Notes under the pieces: model-generated
Seen by the model: only the letters and a program-made list of their open reading frames with translations
What the model was told of the DNA's origin: nothing
Databases searched by the model: none
Shown here: piece after piece, positions 1 to 8,256 of the stretch
How the letters are laid out: each line of letters opens with the position of its first letter
How positions within the stretch are numbered: the stretch's first letter is position 1
Translations under genes and position numbers: made by a program
DNA from: Enterobacter pseudoroggenkampii
GTDB lineage: Bacteria > Pseudomonadota > Gammaproteobacteria > Enterobacterales > Enterobacteriaceae
Reading direction: 5' to 3'
NCBI RefSeq assembly: GCF_026420145.1
Contig: NZ_JAPMLV010000001.1
Location: 1,302,001 to 1,366,000, forward strand
Length of the DNA stretch: 64,000 nucleotides

Positions 1-48
1 ATGGAGGTGGCATAAATATTGACGTAATAGCAGTTAAGAAGGCGAAAG

Positions 49-2631
49 ATGACCCTACCTCTGAACAATCCGGCTTTCACGGATACCGAGCCTTCTAAAG
101 GCCTGATAAATAAAACCTTTACCTATATTGTTACGTTGTTGATAAGTATTTTCATCGCCGCAATAATATCTCTGCTAATAATAAAAGATAATGTTAATGA
201 AATCAGCGATAAGCACGATGAATTTTTGTTAAGGGAAGCGCTGGATACCCGCCAGGAAAGCATGCGAAGTCATTTGAAAGACAATGCAGAGTGGGGAGAT
301 GCCTACAAATATCTTCATCTGAACACTGACGTTCACTGGGCATGGGATAAGCAAAACCTGGGTAAGTCCCTCTATGACAACTTTGGCTACGAAGGGGTGT
401 TTGTTCTCTCCCCGGAAGGGAGAACGCGGTACAGCGTGGTTGACGGGAAACTGAAGCTTCAGGATCTGGATCGCTGGTTAGATAAATCCACCAAAGACCG
501 TTTACTCCGTGAGGTGAGCCTAAAAAATGGATTGCCGGTTTCTATGCTAACGCTTATCGATTCCGTTCCGGCCATTGTTTCTGCGGAATGGATAACGACG
601 GGCGATGATACGAGCGTGCAGCCCTTACCGGGGAAAGCTTCGACAATGGTGTTTATAGACAAGCTAACGGCTAAAAAACTCCTCACGATTGGGCAGGATG
701 CCGGCGTCAAAAATGTTCGTACTTCACCCGATCCAGTCACTTCTCAAATAAACAACCAGACTGAATTTACCTTAAGTGCCCAGAATGGTGATGTGCAAAT
801 TATCTGGGACAGCGAAAACCCAGGCCAGGCGTTGATTATTTATTTTTTACCCTTACTCATCCTTTCAGTCATTCTGACGGTATCGATGACGGTTATTCTC
901 ATGCGTCATATTATGCAGAAGGCGAGAATGCTTGACGAAAATACCTTTCTCCTCGAGCAGGCACGGTTAAATCTCATCACGAGTGAAAAACGATTCCGGG
1001 ACGTCAGTGAAACAACCAGCGACTGGTTCTGGGAAACAGATTTATCGTTAAAGATAACGTGGCTTTCAGGTCGTTTTTCTACAGTGACGGGATATGAAAA
1101 TAGCGAATGGATAGGCCGCAGGTTGGATGAACTCTTTCCCTCGACAGCTGGATTATTACATGGCTGTGTCAGCCGCCGCGAGTTAACTGAACGCTTTGAA
1201 TTTAAGAACTGCCCTTATACTCACGCGCAACAATCCACGTCCTATTGCACGCTTCTGGCAAAGTTTTCTGCACAGCCTGACGGAACGGTGGTGTTGCGGG
1301 GCGCGGCAACCGACGTCTCTCAGGAAGTTGAAGCAACAAAACGTGTGGAGTTCCTGTCACGCCATGATGAATTAACCGGTCTGCCGAACCGGTATCATAT
1401 TAAGGAGTTTCTTGCAGGCCAGTTCGCTAAAGAAGGCGTCAATCATTATCCCTTTGCCATGATTTGCCTCGATTTAGACAAGTTTAAACCCGTCAATGAT
1501 ATTTTTGGGCATTCCGCGGGCGATGCTCTGCTTGGCGAGGTCGCTTTACGGCTTAAAAACTGCGTTCGTCGAGGTGATTTTGTCGCAAGGCAGGGAGGGG
1601 ATGAATTTATGCTGCTCCTCGGCAACAGCAGCCAAAAAGAGCACATTGAGGAGGTGTGTCACCGCATCGTGCAAGAACTTAACCGTCCTTTCTCCATTGA
1701 GGGCAATGATGTGGCGATAGGCGTAAGCATGGGTATTGCGCTGGCTCCCCAGGATAGCAGCAGCGCAAACGATCTTTTACGCTATGCGGATATTGCGCTT
1801 TACCAGGCGAAACAATCCGGCAGAAACAGATGGGTCTATTATCGCCCGGATATGTCGGAAAAATTGACCGAACGGAGAAAACTGGAATTAGAACTGAAGA
1901 CAGCGATTCGCGAAGAGCAACTCTATCTGGTTTACCAGCCGCGTTATAACCTCCGATACTCGAAAATAGACGCCGTCGAAGCGCTGGTACGTTGGAAGCA
2001 CCCGCAGAGAGGGACTATGATGCCCGATCAGTTCATCACCCTGGCGGAAGAAACAGGCCTGATTATTAACCTCAGCAACTGGGTCATACGCACAGCGTGT
2101 GCGGAAACAAAAGATAAATTGCCGGGGTTATCGGTATCCGTAAATATTTCTGCTATCGAATTTCAGGCAAGCGATCTTGCCGAAAGGATAAAAGAGATAC
2201 TTCACGAAACAGGGCTTGAGCCTAACCGTCTGGAAATAGAAGTGACTGAAAATGTCACGCTTTCCGATCCAGAAAAAACCTTGCAGACCATGAAGTCTCT
2301 CAAAAAAATGGGTGTCCGCATTCTGATCGACGACTTCGGTACCGGCTATGCATCCCTGAGCTATCTCCGGAAGTTTCAGTTTGACGGGCTCAAGCTCGAC
2401 AAGAGTTTTATTTTTACCCTAGGCGATTCACCGCAGAATCAATCAGTCGTAGAGAAAATTATCGATCTGGGTAAAGCCTATTCGATGGCGGTAACCGCAG
2501 AAGGGGTGGAGACTGCCGAACAACTCTCTTTTCTTAAAAAAAATAAATGTGATGAAGTTCAGGGCTACTTGCTTGGAAAACCGGCCGCTATTACGGACTT
2601 AAATTTAAACGCAAACAGAGTCAATCTCTAA
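49..2631 (+). CDS. CHASE4-PAS-GGDEF-EAL cyclic-di-GMP signalling protein
   Basis: An inner-membrane sensor that probably makes and/or degrades cyclic-di-GMP. Seen: a membrane segment near residues 24-46, a periplasmic CHASE4-like region (about 60-255, with the AEWGDAY-type motif), a second membrane segment (about 261-286), a PAS domain (about 313-430), a GGDEF domain with intact GGDEF near 516 and an RRGD inhibitory site just before it, and an EAL domain with EAL near 644 and DDFGTGY near 760. Both catalytic signatures are intact, so either activity is possible; hybrid proteins are often net phosphodiesterases. The start follows AAGGCGAAAG. It is monocistronic and ends at a hairpin shared with uspF. 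The ligand is unknown. Confidence 0.9.
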   Translation: MTLPLNNPAFTDTEPSKGLINKTFTYIVTLLISIFIAAIISLLIIKDNVNEISDKHDEFLLREALDTRQESMRSHLKDNAEWGDAYKYLHLNTDVHWAWDKQNLGKSLYDNFGYEGVFVLSPEGRTRYSVVDGKLKLQDLDRWLDKSTKDRLLREVSLKNGLPVSMLTLIDSVPAIVSAEWITTGDDTSVQPLPGKASTMVFIDKLTAKKLLTIGQDAGVKNVRTSPDPVTSQINNQTEFTLSAQNGDVQIIWDSENPGQALIIYFLPLLILSVILTVSMTVILMRHIMQKARMLDENTFLLEQARLNLITSEKRFRDVSETTSDWFWETDLSLKITWLSGRFSTVTGYENSEWIGRRLDELFPSTAGLLHGCVSRRELTERFEFKNCPYTHAQQSTSYCTLLAKFSAQPDGTVVLRGAATDVSQEVEATKRVEFLSRHDELTGLPNRYHIKEFLAGQFAKEGVNHYPFAMICLDLDKFKPVNDIFGHSAGDALLGEVALRLKNCVRRGDFVARQGGDEFMLLLGNSSQKEHIEEVCHRIVQELNRPFSIEGNDVAIGVSMGIALAPQDSSSANDLLRYADIALYQAKQSGRNRWVYYRPDMSEKLTERRKLELELKTAIREEQLYLVYQPRYNLRYSKIDAVEALVRWKHPQRGTMMPDQFITLAEETGLIINLSNWVIRTACAETKDKLPGLSVSVNISAIEFQASDLAERIKEILHETGLEPNRLEIEVTENVTLSDPEKTLQTMKSLKKMGVRILIDDFGTGYASLSYLRKFQFDGLKLDKSFIFTLGDSPQNQSVVEKIIDLGKAYSMAVTAEGVETAEQLSFLKKNKCDEVQGYLLGKPAAITDLNLNANRVNL

Positions 2632-2661
2632 AGCGTGCTTTCATTCAGGGAAACGTAAATG

Positions 2662-2690
2662 AAAAACCGGGCTTTGCGCCCGGTTTTTTT
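2662..2690. terminator. Bidirectional rho-independent terminator
   Basis: Stem ACCGGGC / GCCCGGT (2666-2672 and 2678-2684) with a TTTGC loop, A-run before and T-run after. It lies between the convergent EAL-protein gene and uspF and can serve both. Confidence 0.85.
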
Positions 2691-3123
2691 ATCTTACAAC
2701 CAGCACAGGGCATTTCGCATGCCGCACCACTGCCGCAGCGTTTGAACCCAACAGATAGGTCGATATGTCAGGCTTATGGGAGGCGATGATAATCAGGTCG
2801 GCGCCGATCGTGTCAGCGAGCTTAAGGATTTGATCCTTAGGGGATCCCGTCACGGCGTGAGTCTGAATCTTATCTGCAGGGATTTTGAATTGCTTAACAA
2901 TTTCATCCAGTTTAGCTAAAGCAGCGTGCTGGAACTCTTTCATCTTCGGCATTTCTACGGAGTAGGCCAAACCTAATGATGAGTAATAAGGAAGAGATGG
3001 AATAACAGTAAGAAAGTGAACTTTAGCTGTGTTAAGTGCTGTATGTGCCTGAACGAAGGGGATAACCATGTGCGTCAGGCTATCCTCGGAGATATCAATG
3101 GGAACCAAAATTGAATTGTACAT
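2689..3123 (-). CDS. uspF: Universal stress protein F
   Basis: Small cytoplasmic ATP-binding universal stress protein, 144 residues, the usual full length. It starts [12 protein letters not shown], the typical UspF/UspG beginning, and ends with the nucleotide-binding region (ASHKPD...[25 protein letters not shown]) that includes the G-S/N phosphate-binding residues. In E. coli UspF is linked to adhesion/fimbriation and stress survival; that role is inferred here from similarity. It stands alone, convergent with the c-di-GMP gene. Confidence 0.92.
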   Translation of the reverse strand: MYNSILVPIDISEDSLTHMVIPFVQAHTALNTAKVHFLTVIPSLPYYSSLGLAYSVEMPKMKEFQHAALAKLDEIVKQFKIPADKIQTHAVTGSPKDQILKLADTIGADLIIIASHKPDISTYLLGSNAAAVVRHAKCPVLVVR

Positions 3124-3248
3124 GTGTCCCTCCTGAGTGTTTTTTGCACAGCTCAGGGTAAACCGTTATTTCCAGCAAAACAGAGAGCAGGCTTTCATAA
3201 CGGGGACAAATTTCGGTTCTGTGATTTAGGTACAGTTGAACCTGCCTG

Positions 3249-3539
3249 TCATTCCGTCGTGACAATGAACATTCTTGCTTCCTGGGCGAGCTGGCGTTCA
3301 GCCTTAATCGGCGCATATTTTTCCGAATGATAGAAGGCAATGGCCTGATCTAACGTCGGGAATTCAAAAATGCCTGCATAGGGTAACGGCGCTACTTCCC
3401 CTTCCAGTACCTGTGCGACAGCTCCAAAATGGACAATTTTTCCGCCTGCTTCCTCTAATGCCGACGTGAAGCGAGGGGCCAGGCTGGCCTGTCTGGCAGG
3501 GTCAATGACCCGTAAGTTGATATGAACAAAGGCAGGCAT
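3249..3539 (-). CDS. DUF1330 family protein
   Basis: A 96-residue protein of the DUF1330 alpha/beta-barrel dimer type: MPAFVHINLRVIDPAR at the start, then G(K)IVHFG, a central LEG element and FPTLDQAIAFYHSEKYAPIK, which is the conserved core of the family. Function is not established; members resemble small cofactor-free monooxygenase-like ferredoxin-fold proteins. It is divergent from a MarR-family regulator 68 bp away, so that protein probably controls it. Confidence 0.82.
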   Translation of the reverse strand: MPAFVHINLRVIDPARQASLAPRFTSALEEAGGKIVHFGAVAQVLEGEVAPLPYAGIFEFPTLDQAIAFYHSEKYAPIKAERQLAQEARMFIVTTE

Positions 3540-3560
3540 AATGGTTCCTCAAGCAGTATA

Positions 3561-3580
3561 AATAGTGTATATACAGTATT
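3561..3580. promoter_or_regulatory. Candidate MarR operator in divergent promoter
   Basis: The 68-bp gap between the DUF1330 gene and the MarR gene holds a perfect 10-bp palindrome TGTATATACA (3566-3575) inside an AT-rich stretch. Position and symmetry suit a MarR dimer site controlling both genes. This is inference. Confidence 0.4.
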
Positions 3581-3607
3581 AACTTTAGCATTGCTTGTCG
3601 AGATGAA

Positions 3608-4063
3608 ATGATGAACAACATTGATGTGGCGCTGTTGGAGAGCATTCCGGAGGTCTGTCCGGCGTTTCAGGCGCGCGCTACCGCTCGGGCTATTACGCGC
3701 TATTACAACGCCTGCTTCAGACCGTTTGATCTGACCGCTGAGCAGTTCAGTCTGATGGTTGGCATCGGGGGTTCTCCTAATGAAACCGTTGCGGAACTCG
3801 CCGCCAGAGCAGGAGTGGATGCGACAACACTGAGTCGTAATATCCGTAGTCTGGAATCCCGGGGCATTATTGACTCGGCTGGAGGCCGTGGACGTGCCGG
3901 AAAACGACTCACGCTGACAGCTGAAGGCTGGCGTCTGCTTGAAGAGGTCATGCCGGTATGGCAATCCGCTAAGCAGGAGTTGTCCCAACTAATGGGCAGC
4001 GAGCAGCTTAGCCTGACGACGGAGATGATGAAACGTCTGGCTAAAATCAGTGCTGCCTTATGA
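3608..4063 (+). CDS. MarR family transcriptional regulator
   Basis: 151-residue winged-helix regulator. The central part (VAELAARAGVDATTLSRNIRSLESRGII) is the MarR recognition helix region followed by the wing (GRAGKRLTLTAEG). It begins with two adjacent ATG codons; either could be used. It is transcribed away from the DUF1330 gene and probably represses it and itself. The ligand is unknown. Confidence 0.88.
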   Translation: MMNNIDVALLESIPEVCPAFQARATARAITRYYNACFRPFDLTAEQFSLMVGIGGSPNETVAELAARAGVDATTLSRNIRSLESRGIIDSAGGRGRAGKRLTLTAEGWRLLEEVMPVWQSAKQELSQLMGSEQLSLTTEMMKRLAKISAAL

Positions 4064-4108
4064 AGCTCTCCGCGTTATTGTCAGAGGCCGTGCAAAACGG
4101 AAAGGTTA

Positions 4109-4129
4109 TACCGGGCGTAATGCCCGGTA
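4109..4129. terminator. Hairpin between convergent marR-type gene and mgtC
   Basis: Perfect stem TACCGGGC / GCCCGGTA with a 5-nt loop (GTAAT) between the two convergent genes. The T-tail is poor on both strands, so termination is likely but not certain. Confidence 0.55.
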
Positions 4130-4135
4130 ATAGAC

Positions 4136-4828
4136 TTAAATTGCGTGACAGCTGACGGACGCGATAATTTTATTCCCGCCGATATTACCCATAATCAGAT
4201 CGAGTAATTTCCCGTATTCCTCCCGGGTCATCACCTCGGCCCGAATTTCAGTTTTACCTTCTGCTTGCGCCGTATCGCAATAAATGGATTTCAGGCTTAA
4301 GGTCAACTCTTTCGCCATGTTTACCACGCTCTGTCGGACCGCATCTTCATGCTCATCATTGCAGGTGATTTTCAGGACATAGCATTTTTCGCCTTCATGG
4401 AGCGCGGGCAGTTGATTAATCCGTTGCGCAGCTTCGCGAAGCAATATGTTGGCACAAAGAATAATCACGCTGGCCATACCGGCATTCCAGAATTGACCTA
4501 AGCCGCACAGCACACCAATTCCGGCCGAACACCATAGCGTTGCGGCGGTATTTAGACCACGAATATTCATTCCTTCACGCATAATGACGCCAGCGCCAAG
4601 GAAACCTATTCCGGAGACGATCTGCGCTGCAATGCGTCCCGGGCTATCGGGTGACGTCGAGATGGAACTTAAAATAAACACGGCAGCGCCCGTCGCAACC
4701 AGTGCATTGGTACGAAGCCCGGCCATACGCTGGCGCCACTGTCTTTCCGCGCCGATAATTGCGCCCAGCAGCATCGCTGCGAGCAGATGAGAGATATAAG
4801 GGAACATCAGCCTGTCGCCTGTTAACAT
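4136..4828 (-). CDS. mgtC: MgtC virulence/magnesium-stress membrane protein
   Basis: Inner-membrane protein of the MgtC/SapB family, very close to Salmonella MgtC as I remember it: FPYI-LLAAMLLGA-IGAERQWRQRMAGLRTNALVATGAA is shared almost residue for residue, as is the GIGFLGAGVIMREG region. About four to five membrane helices (residues 10-140) are followed by a soluble ACT-like C-terminal domain (about 155-230), which diverges more. In Salmonella MgtC inhibits the F1Fo ATPase and is needed in low Mg2+ and in macrophages. Here it stands alone: no mgtB follows. The start could be 4828 or the inner ATG at 4807; the latter has a better upstream AGG. The long leader upstream is listed separately. 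Confidence 0.88.
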   Translation of the reverse strand: MLTGDRLMFPYISHLLAAMLLGAIIGAERQWRQRMAGLRTNALVATGAAVFILSSISTSPDSPGRIAAQIVSGIGFLGAGVIMREGMNIRGLNTAATLWCSAGIGVLCGLGQFWNAGMASVIILCANILLREAAQRINQLPALHEGEKCYVLKITCNDEHEDAVRQSVVNMAKELTLSLKSIYCDTAQAEGKTEIRAEVMTREEYGKLLDLIMGNIGGNKIIASVSCHAI

Positions 4829-4892
4829 GATTAAACGATAAGCGTCAGTGCTTCACAAAGCACAGTATGACGCCGTTAAAACGCAAAGCATG

Positions 4893-4937
4893 TCAGCGCG
4901 AGGGTGGCGGAAAGAGTGAATGATTAAACATGAACAT
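4893..4937 (-). CDS. Leader peptide with Pro-Pro-Pro, mgtP-like
   Basis: A 14-codon ORF, MFMFNHSLFPPPSR, preceded by GTGGGG. Three consecutive proline codons near the end are what is expected of the proline-sensing mgtP leader ORF, where ribosome stalling at Pro codons promotes mgtC transcription. A second ATG at codon 3 could also start it. It is supported by position and content only. Confidence 0.5.
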   Translation of the reverse strand: MFMFNHSLFPPPSR

Positions 4938-5012
4938 CGTGATGCCCCACAAATTTGGTCGTTCTTAATGTATTGGGATGCAATCACGTAAAGAGGATTG
5001 CTGCCCACCGTA

Positions 5013-5048
5013 AAGGTAAGCAGCGAAAAAATCGCGTCAGCTTACCTT
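5013..5048 (-). promoter_or_regulatory. Leader hairpin overlapping mgtM-like ORF
   Basis: Perfect 9-bp stem AAGGTAAGC / GCTTACCTT on the transcribed strand, with an inner GCGA-T6-CGCT loop. It begins in the last codons of the first leader ORF, so ribosome position would decide whether it forms. Confidence 0.6.
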
Positions 5049-5075
5049 CGTATCGACGATAAAATAACTTTCCAA
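5037..5075 (-). CDS. Leader peptide, mgtM-like
   Basis: A 12-codon ORF starting TTG with AGGAG seven bases upstream, reading (M)ESYFIVDTKVS. Its stop lies inside the leader hairpin. Its position in the leader corresponds to mgtM of Salmonella, whose translation couples mgtC expression to ATP and translation rate. Sequence-level homology was not tested. Confidence 0.5.
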   Translation of the reverse strand: MESYFIVDTKVS

Positions 5076-5264
5076 CGAAGGACTCCTGTGAAAATTTATT
5101 GCCAGTATAGTCAGGGTCGATAATGAGTAAAGTGAAAAAACAACGTCCGTTATGAATTGTTTAAGTTCGGAAGACATATTTTTTAAGACGTCATCTGATT
5201 TTCAAAAATACCCGGTATACTACATTTCCTTTTTTACAGGCGATAACAGACAAAGGCAGGATGT

Positions 5265-6470
5265 ATGTCTCTTCGTTCGCTGCGGGCGTTATGCCTGACA
5301 AGTTTTTTCATTGCGGATGTCCGCGATGGCCTGGGGCCTTTTCTCGGTATTTTTCTGACCGAACGCCACTGGACCCCTGATGATATTGGCATCCTGATGA
5401 CGGCCGGCGGGCTGGCGGGGTTACTGGCCACGCTGCCGGCGGGGTTCATCACCGACACCTCCCGCAATAAGCGTGCTGTGCTCGCGCTGCTGTGCATTCT
5501 GATCACACTAAGCACGCTTCTGCTCTGGTTTAGCCAGCAGAGCGGCGTGGTCGCCGTGTCGCAAATCGTCACCGGTATCTGTGCGGCATTTGTCGGGCCG
5601 TTGATCGCCGGGATTACGCTGGGGCTGACCGGACAGGGTGGGTTCAGCGCGCAGATGGGCAGAAACGAGGCGTTCAATCACGGCGGCAATTTCATGACCG
5701 CTCTGATTGCAGGCGGAATTGCCTGGTACTGGGGCGTGGGCGGGATTTTCCTGCTGATGACCTGTACCACGCTGCTAACGCTGTGTGCGCTGCTTGCCAT
5801 TCGCAACAGCGATATCGATAACGACGCGGCGCGCGGGCTGTCCTCTTCAGCGAGCCTGCCGGTCCCCGGTTTTGCGATGCTGATGAAAAACCGGGCGCTG
5901 TTTGTGACCGGGCTGACGCTGCTGCTGTTCCACCTGGCGAACGCCGCGCTATTACCGATGCTGAGCATGAGGGTGGCTGCGGCACCCGCCACGATCAACC
6001 CCGGTTTGTACGCGGCGGGTACCGTCATCATCTCGCAGGCCGTGATGATCCCCGTCGCCATCTGGGCTTCGCGCCGGATCGAACATTTTGGCTACTGGCG
6101 CTTAATTATGCTGGCGCTGCTGGTCATGCCGGTACGCGCGGCGCTGGCGGCATCCACGGACGCGCCGTTAATGATGATCCCGGTACAAATTCTCGACGGC
6201 CTGGCCGCCGGGATCCTCGGTGTCGTCGTACCGTCGTTTATTGTGGTGCTGCTGCGCGGAAGCGGGCACGTCAATGCCGGGCAGAGTGTGGTGATGCTGA
6301 TGCAGGGGGTTGGGGCATCCATGAGCCCGGCGTTAACCGGGACGATCGCCGGTCATTACTCGTTTGCGACGGCATTCAGTGTCCTGAGCGCGATTGCGCT
6401 GGCCGCCGTTCTGATCTGGTGGCGCGTTGCGCACCGCAGTTGGGAAACAAACGCGCCGGGTGAGGCTTAG
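5265..6470 (+). CDS. MFS transporter
   Basis: 401-residue major facilitator with about 12 hydrophobic helices. The loop between helices 2 and 3 (PAGFITDTSRNKRA) is a variant of the MFS motif A. The start MSLRSLRALCLTSFF goes straight into helix 1 and a distinctive VRDGLGPFLGIFLTERHW segment. No neighbouring enzyme or regulator points to a substrate. About 435 bp separate it from mgtC; the 150 bp just upstream should hold its promoter. Confidence 0.85.
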   Translation: MSLRSLRALCLTSFFIADVRDGLGPFLGIFLTERHWTPDDIGILMTAGGLAGLLATLPAGFITDTSRNKRAVLALLCILITLSTLLLWFSQQSGVVAVSQIVTGICAAFVGPLIAGITLGLTGQGGFSAQMGRNEAFNHGGNFMTALIAGGIAWYWGVGGIFLLMTCTTLLTLCALLAIRNSDIDNDAARGLSSSASLPVPGFAMLMKNRALFVTGLTLLLFHLANAALLPMLSMRVAAAPATINPGLYAAGTVIISQAVMIPVAIWASRRIEHFGYWRLIMLALLVMPVRAALAASTDAPLMMIPVQILDGLAAGILGVVVPSFIVVLLRGSGHVNAGQSVVMLMQGVGASMSPALTGTIAGHYSFATAFSVLSAIALAAVLIWWRVAHRSWETNAPGEA

Positions 6471-6482
6471 CCACCACCCGGC
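6455..6482. terminator. Hairpin between MFS gene and ldhA
   Basis: Stem GCCGGGTG / CACCCGGC (6455-6462, 6475-6482) covering the stop of the MFS gene, between convergent genes. No clear T-tail. Confidence 0.5.
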
Positions 6483-6489
6483 TTAGCAC

Positions 6490-7479
6490 TTAAGCCAGTT
6501 CGTTAGGGCACGGCTCACCCTTTTCTAACTGCTGAAGATTGCCCAGCGTGGTTTCCGAAATGCTGATCAGGGCTTCGGCAGTCAGAAACGCCTGATGTCC
6601 GGTAAACAGGACGTTATGGCAGGCAGAGAGGCGACGGAACACGTCGTCCTGGATGACATCATTAGACTTATCTTCAAAGAACAGATCGCGTTCGTTCTCA
6701 TACACGTCCATCCCCAGCGCGCCAATTTTCTGGGTTTTCAGCGCTTCGATTGCGGCCTGAGAGTCAACCAGTCCGCCGCGGCTGGTGTTGATGATCATCA
6801 CGCCATCTTTCATCTGGTCAAACGCCGCCTGATTGAGCAGGTGGTAGTTTTCCGGCGTCAGCGGACAGTGCAGGGAGATCACGTCGGACTGCGAGAACAG
6901 CGTCGGCAGGTCAACGTACTCCACGCCCAGATCCAGCGCTGCGGCGCTTGGGTACGGATCGAATGCCAGCAGACGCATGCCAAAGCCTTTCAGAATGCGC
7001 AGGGTAGCCACGCCAATTTTACCGGTGCCGATCACGCCAGCGGTTTTGCCGTACATGGTAAAGCCGGTCAGCCCTTCCAGCGAGAAGTTGGCGTCACGGG
7101 TACGCTGATAAGCGCGGTGAATACGACGGTTGAGGGACATCATCATGCCAATCGCATGTTCCGCGACCGCTTCCGGGGAGTACGCCGGAACGCGAACCAC
7201 CTTCAGACCCAGCTCTTTTGCCGCATCGAGATCCACGTTATTAAAGCCCGCACAGCGCAGGGCGATGTACTTCACCCCCTGTTTTTTCAACTCTTCCAGC
7301 ACCGGACGACTGCCGTCATCGTTTACGAAAATGCAGACGCCTTCACAGCCGTGCGCCGTTTTGGCGGTTTTTTCGGACAGCAGAAAGTCGAAAAATTCAA
7401 GCTCAAACCCGTAAGCCTCGTTAACATGTTGCAGATACTTTTTGTCGTACTGCTTTGTGCTGTATACCGCGAGTTTCAT
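6490..7479 (-). CDS. ldhA: D-lactate dehydrogenase (fermentative)
   Basis: NAD-dependent reduction of pyruvate to D-lactate in mixed-acid fermentation. 329 residues, the E. coli LdhA length. Seen: the Rossmann motif GVIGTGKIG (about 150), catalytic Arg in NTSRGGLVDS, Glu in the DVYENERDLFFED region, and His in FTGHQAFLT, the Arg-Glu-His triad of the D-2-hydroxyacid dehydrogenases. In E. coli ldhA is likewise followed, upstream and divergently, by ydbH; here two small genes are inserted between them. Confidence 0.97.
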   Translation of the reverse strand: MKLAVYSTKQYDKKYLQHVNEAYGFELEFFDFLLSEKTAKTAHGCEGVCIFVNDDGSRPVLEELKKQGVKYIALRCAGFNNVDLDAAKELGLKVVRVPAYSPEAVAEHAIGMMMSLNRRIHRAYQRTRDANFSLEGLTGFTMYGKTAGVIGTGKIGVATLRILKGFGMRLLAFDPYPSAAALDLGVEYVDLPTLFSQSDVISLHCPLTPENYHLLNQAAFDQMKDGVMIINTSRGGLVDSQAAIEALKTQKIGALGMDVYENERDLFFEDKSNDVIQDDVFRRLSACHNVLFTGHQAFLTAEALISISETTLGNLQQLEKGEPCPNELA

Positions 7480-7662
7480 AAGACTTTCTCCAGTGATTTT
7501 GCATTCACGTTAGCATGATTAAAATTATCTTACAATTTATAAAATATTATTGAATTCAATAAGTTCTATCAATTATTCTAGAGCATATGTGCACCCTAAC
7601 TCCATGATATTCTTACTACGAGAAATCTTCGGCGCGGATCTGATCAGGACATATAGCGGAAA

Positions 7663-7881
7663 ATGAAGTGGGTAGAGGATGCGAGAAACGCCTGTCTGAA
7701 TTACGTTAAAGAATGGCAAGAGGGTGCGAAAACTGCAATCCTTCCTGATGTGATGGGACGATATCAGAAACTGGGTGAGTTTCTGATAAAGAGGGAGAAT
7801 GATGCATGTCTCAACAATTGGAATTGTCCTTATCTCCGCCGATGCTGCCTGCTTTATGCTATTTTATTGTTTCTATTGTGA
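7663..7881 (+). CDS. Small ORF, possibly degraded gene
   Basis: Up to 72 codons, starting MKWVEDARNACLNYVKEW. The first 46 residues look like a charged soluble helix-rich protein; the last part overlaps the next gene in another frame and is probably not meaningful. The 180 bp between ldhA and this point is AT-rich and should hold the ldhA promoter. I do not recognise the protein. It may be a real small gene or a remnant. Confidence 0.3.
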   Translation: MKWVEDARNACLNYVKEWQEGAKTAILPDVMGRYQKLGEFLIKRENDACLNNWNCPYLRRCCLLYAILLFLL

Positions 7882-8129
7882 TTTTCTTCTTATTGTACTT
7901 CGGGAAATTGAAAGTTAACCGGCTCCGGAAATATCCACTGTTCATTGCTTATACGCTGTTTGTGATAGCCATTGCTGCCATTCAAATTAACGTTTTTGCC
8001 AACGGCTATGAGTTTGTTCGCGCATTTTTACTTATTGATTTTGATCCCTGGCGGTACAACTCGGTGTATTGGGGGTCGTTGATATTCGCCATGCTTTACC
8101 TTCTGGCGTTGCCTCGGAACAGGCCCTAG
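7806..8129 (+). CDS. Small membrane protein, unknown function
   Basis: 107 residues with three clear hydrophobic helices (about 14-31, 43-63, 86-102) and a basic loop KLKVNRLRKY after the first. A good ribosome site (AGAGGGAG) precedes the ATG, which supports it as a real gene. It starts inside the preceding small ORF, so the two may be coupled. No family recognised. It interrupts the ldhA-ydbH neighbourhood seen in E. coli. Confidence 0.6.
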   Translation: MSQQLELSLSPPMLPALCYFIVSIVIFFLLYFGKLKVNRLRKYPLFIAYTLFVIAIAAIQINVFANGYEFVRAFLLIDFDPWRYNSVYWGSLIFAMLYLLALPRNRP

Positions 8130-8256
8130 TTTCGCAACTTAACGTTACAGCATCTATTCTTAAACCTGGCTTTGACTTCAACTGACCAGCTAAACATGCG
8201 ACAATGATCGGCACTGCCGGCTTAATTCTTTTGCTAAATCAGGATATTAACTGCCC

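Larger units (their letters stand above)
4829..5110 (-). promoter_or_regulatory. Structured mgtC leader with two short ORFs
   Basis: About 270-290 nt lie between a plausible sigma70 promoter (minus-strand TTTACT, 16 bp, TATACT, near 5107-5134) and mgtC. In order the leader has a 12-codon ORF with a good AGGAG site, a 9-bp stem (5040-5048 with 5013-5021) overlapping the end of that ORF, a 14-codon ORF containing three consecutive proline codons, and a nested hairpin (GCGTCA...TGACGC around GTGCTT-TGTG-AAGCAC) just before mgtC. This is the architecture of the Salmonella mgtCB leader (mgtM and mgtP attenuators). The match is in layout; I could not align it. Confidence 0.65.

Noticed and set aside
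6595..7518. 307-codon open frame opposite ldhA
   Set aside because: Antisense shadow of a clear D-lactate dehydrogenase gene; high GC at third positions keeps the other strand open.
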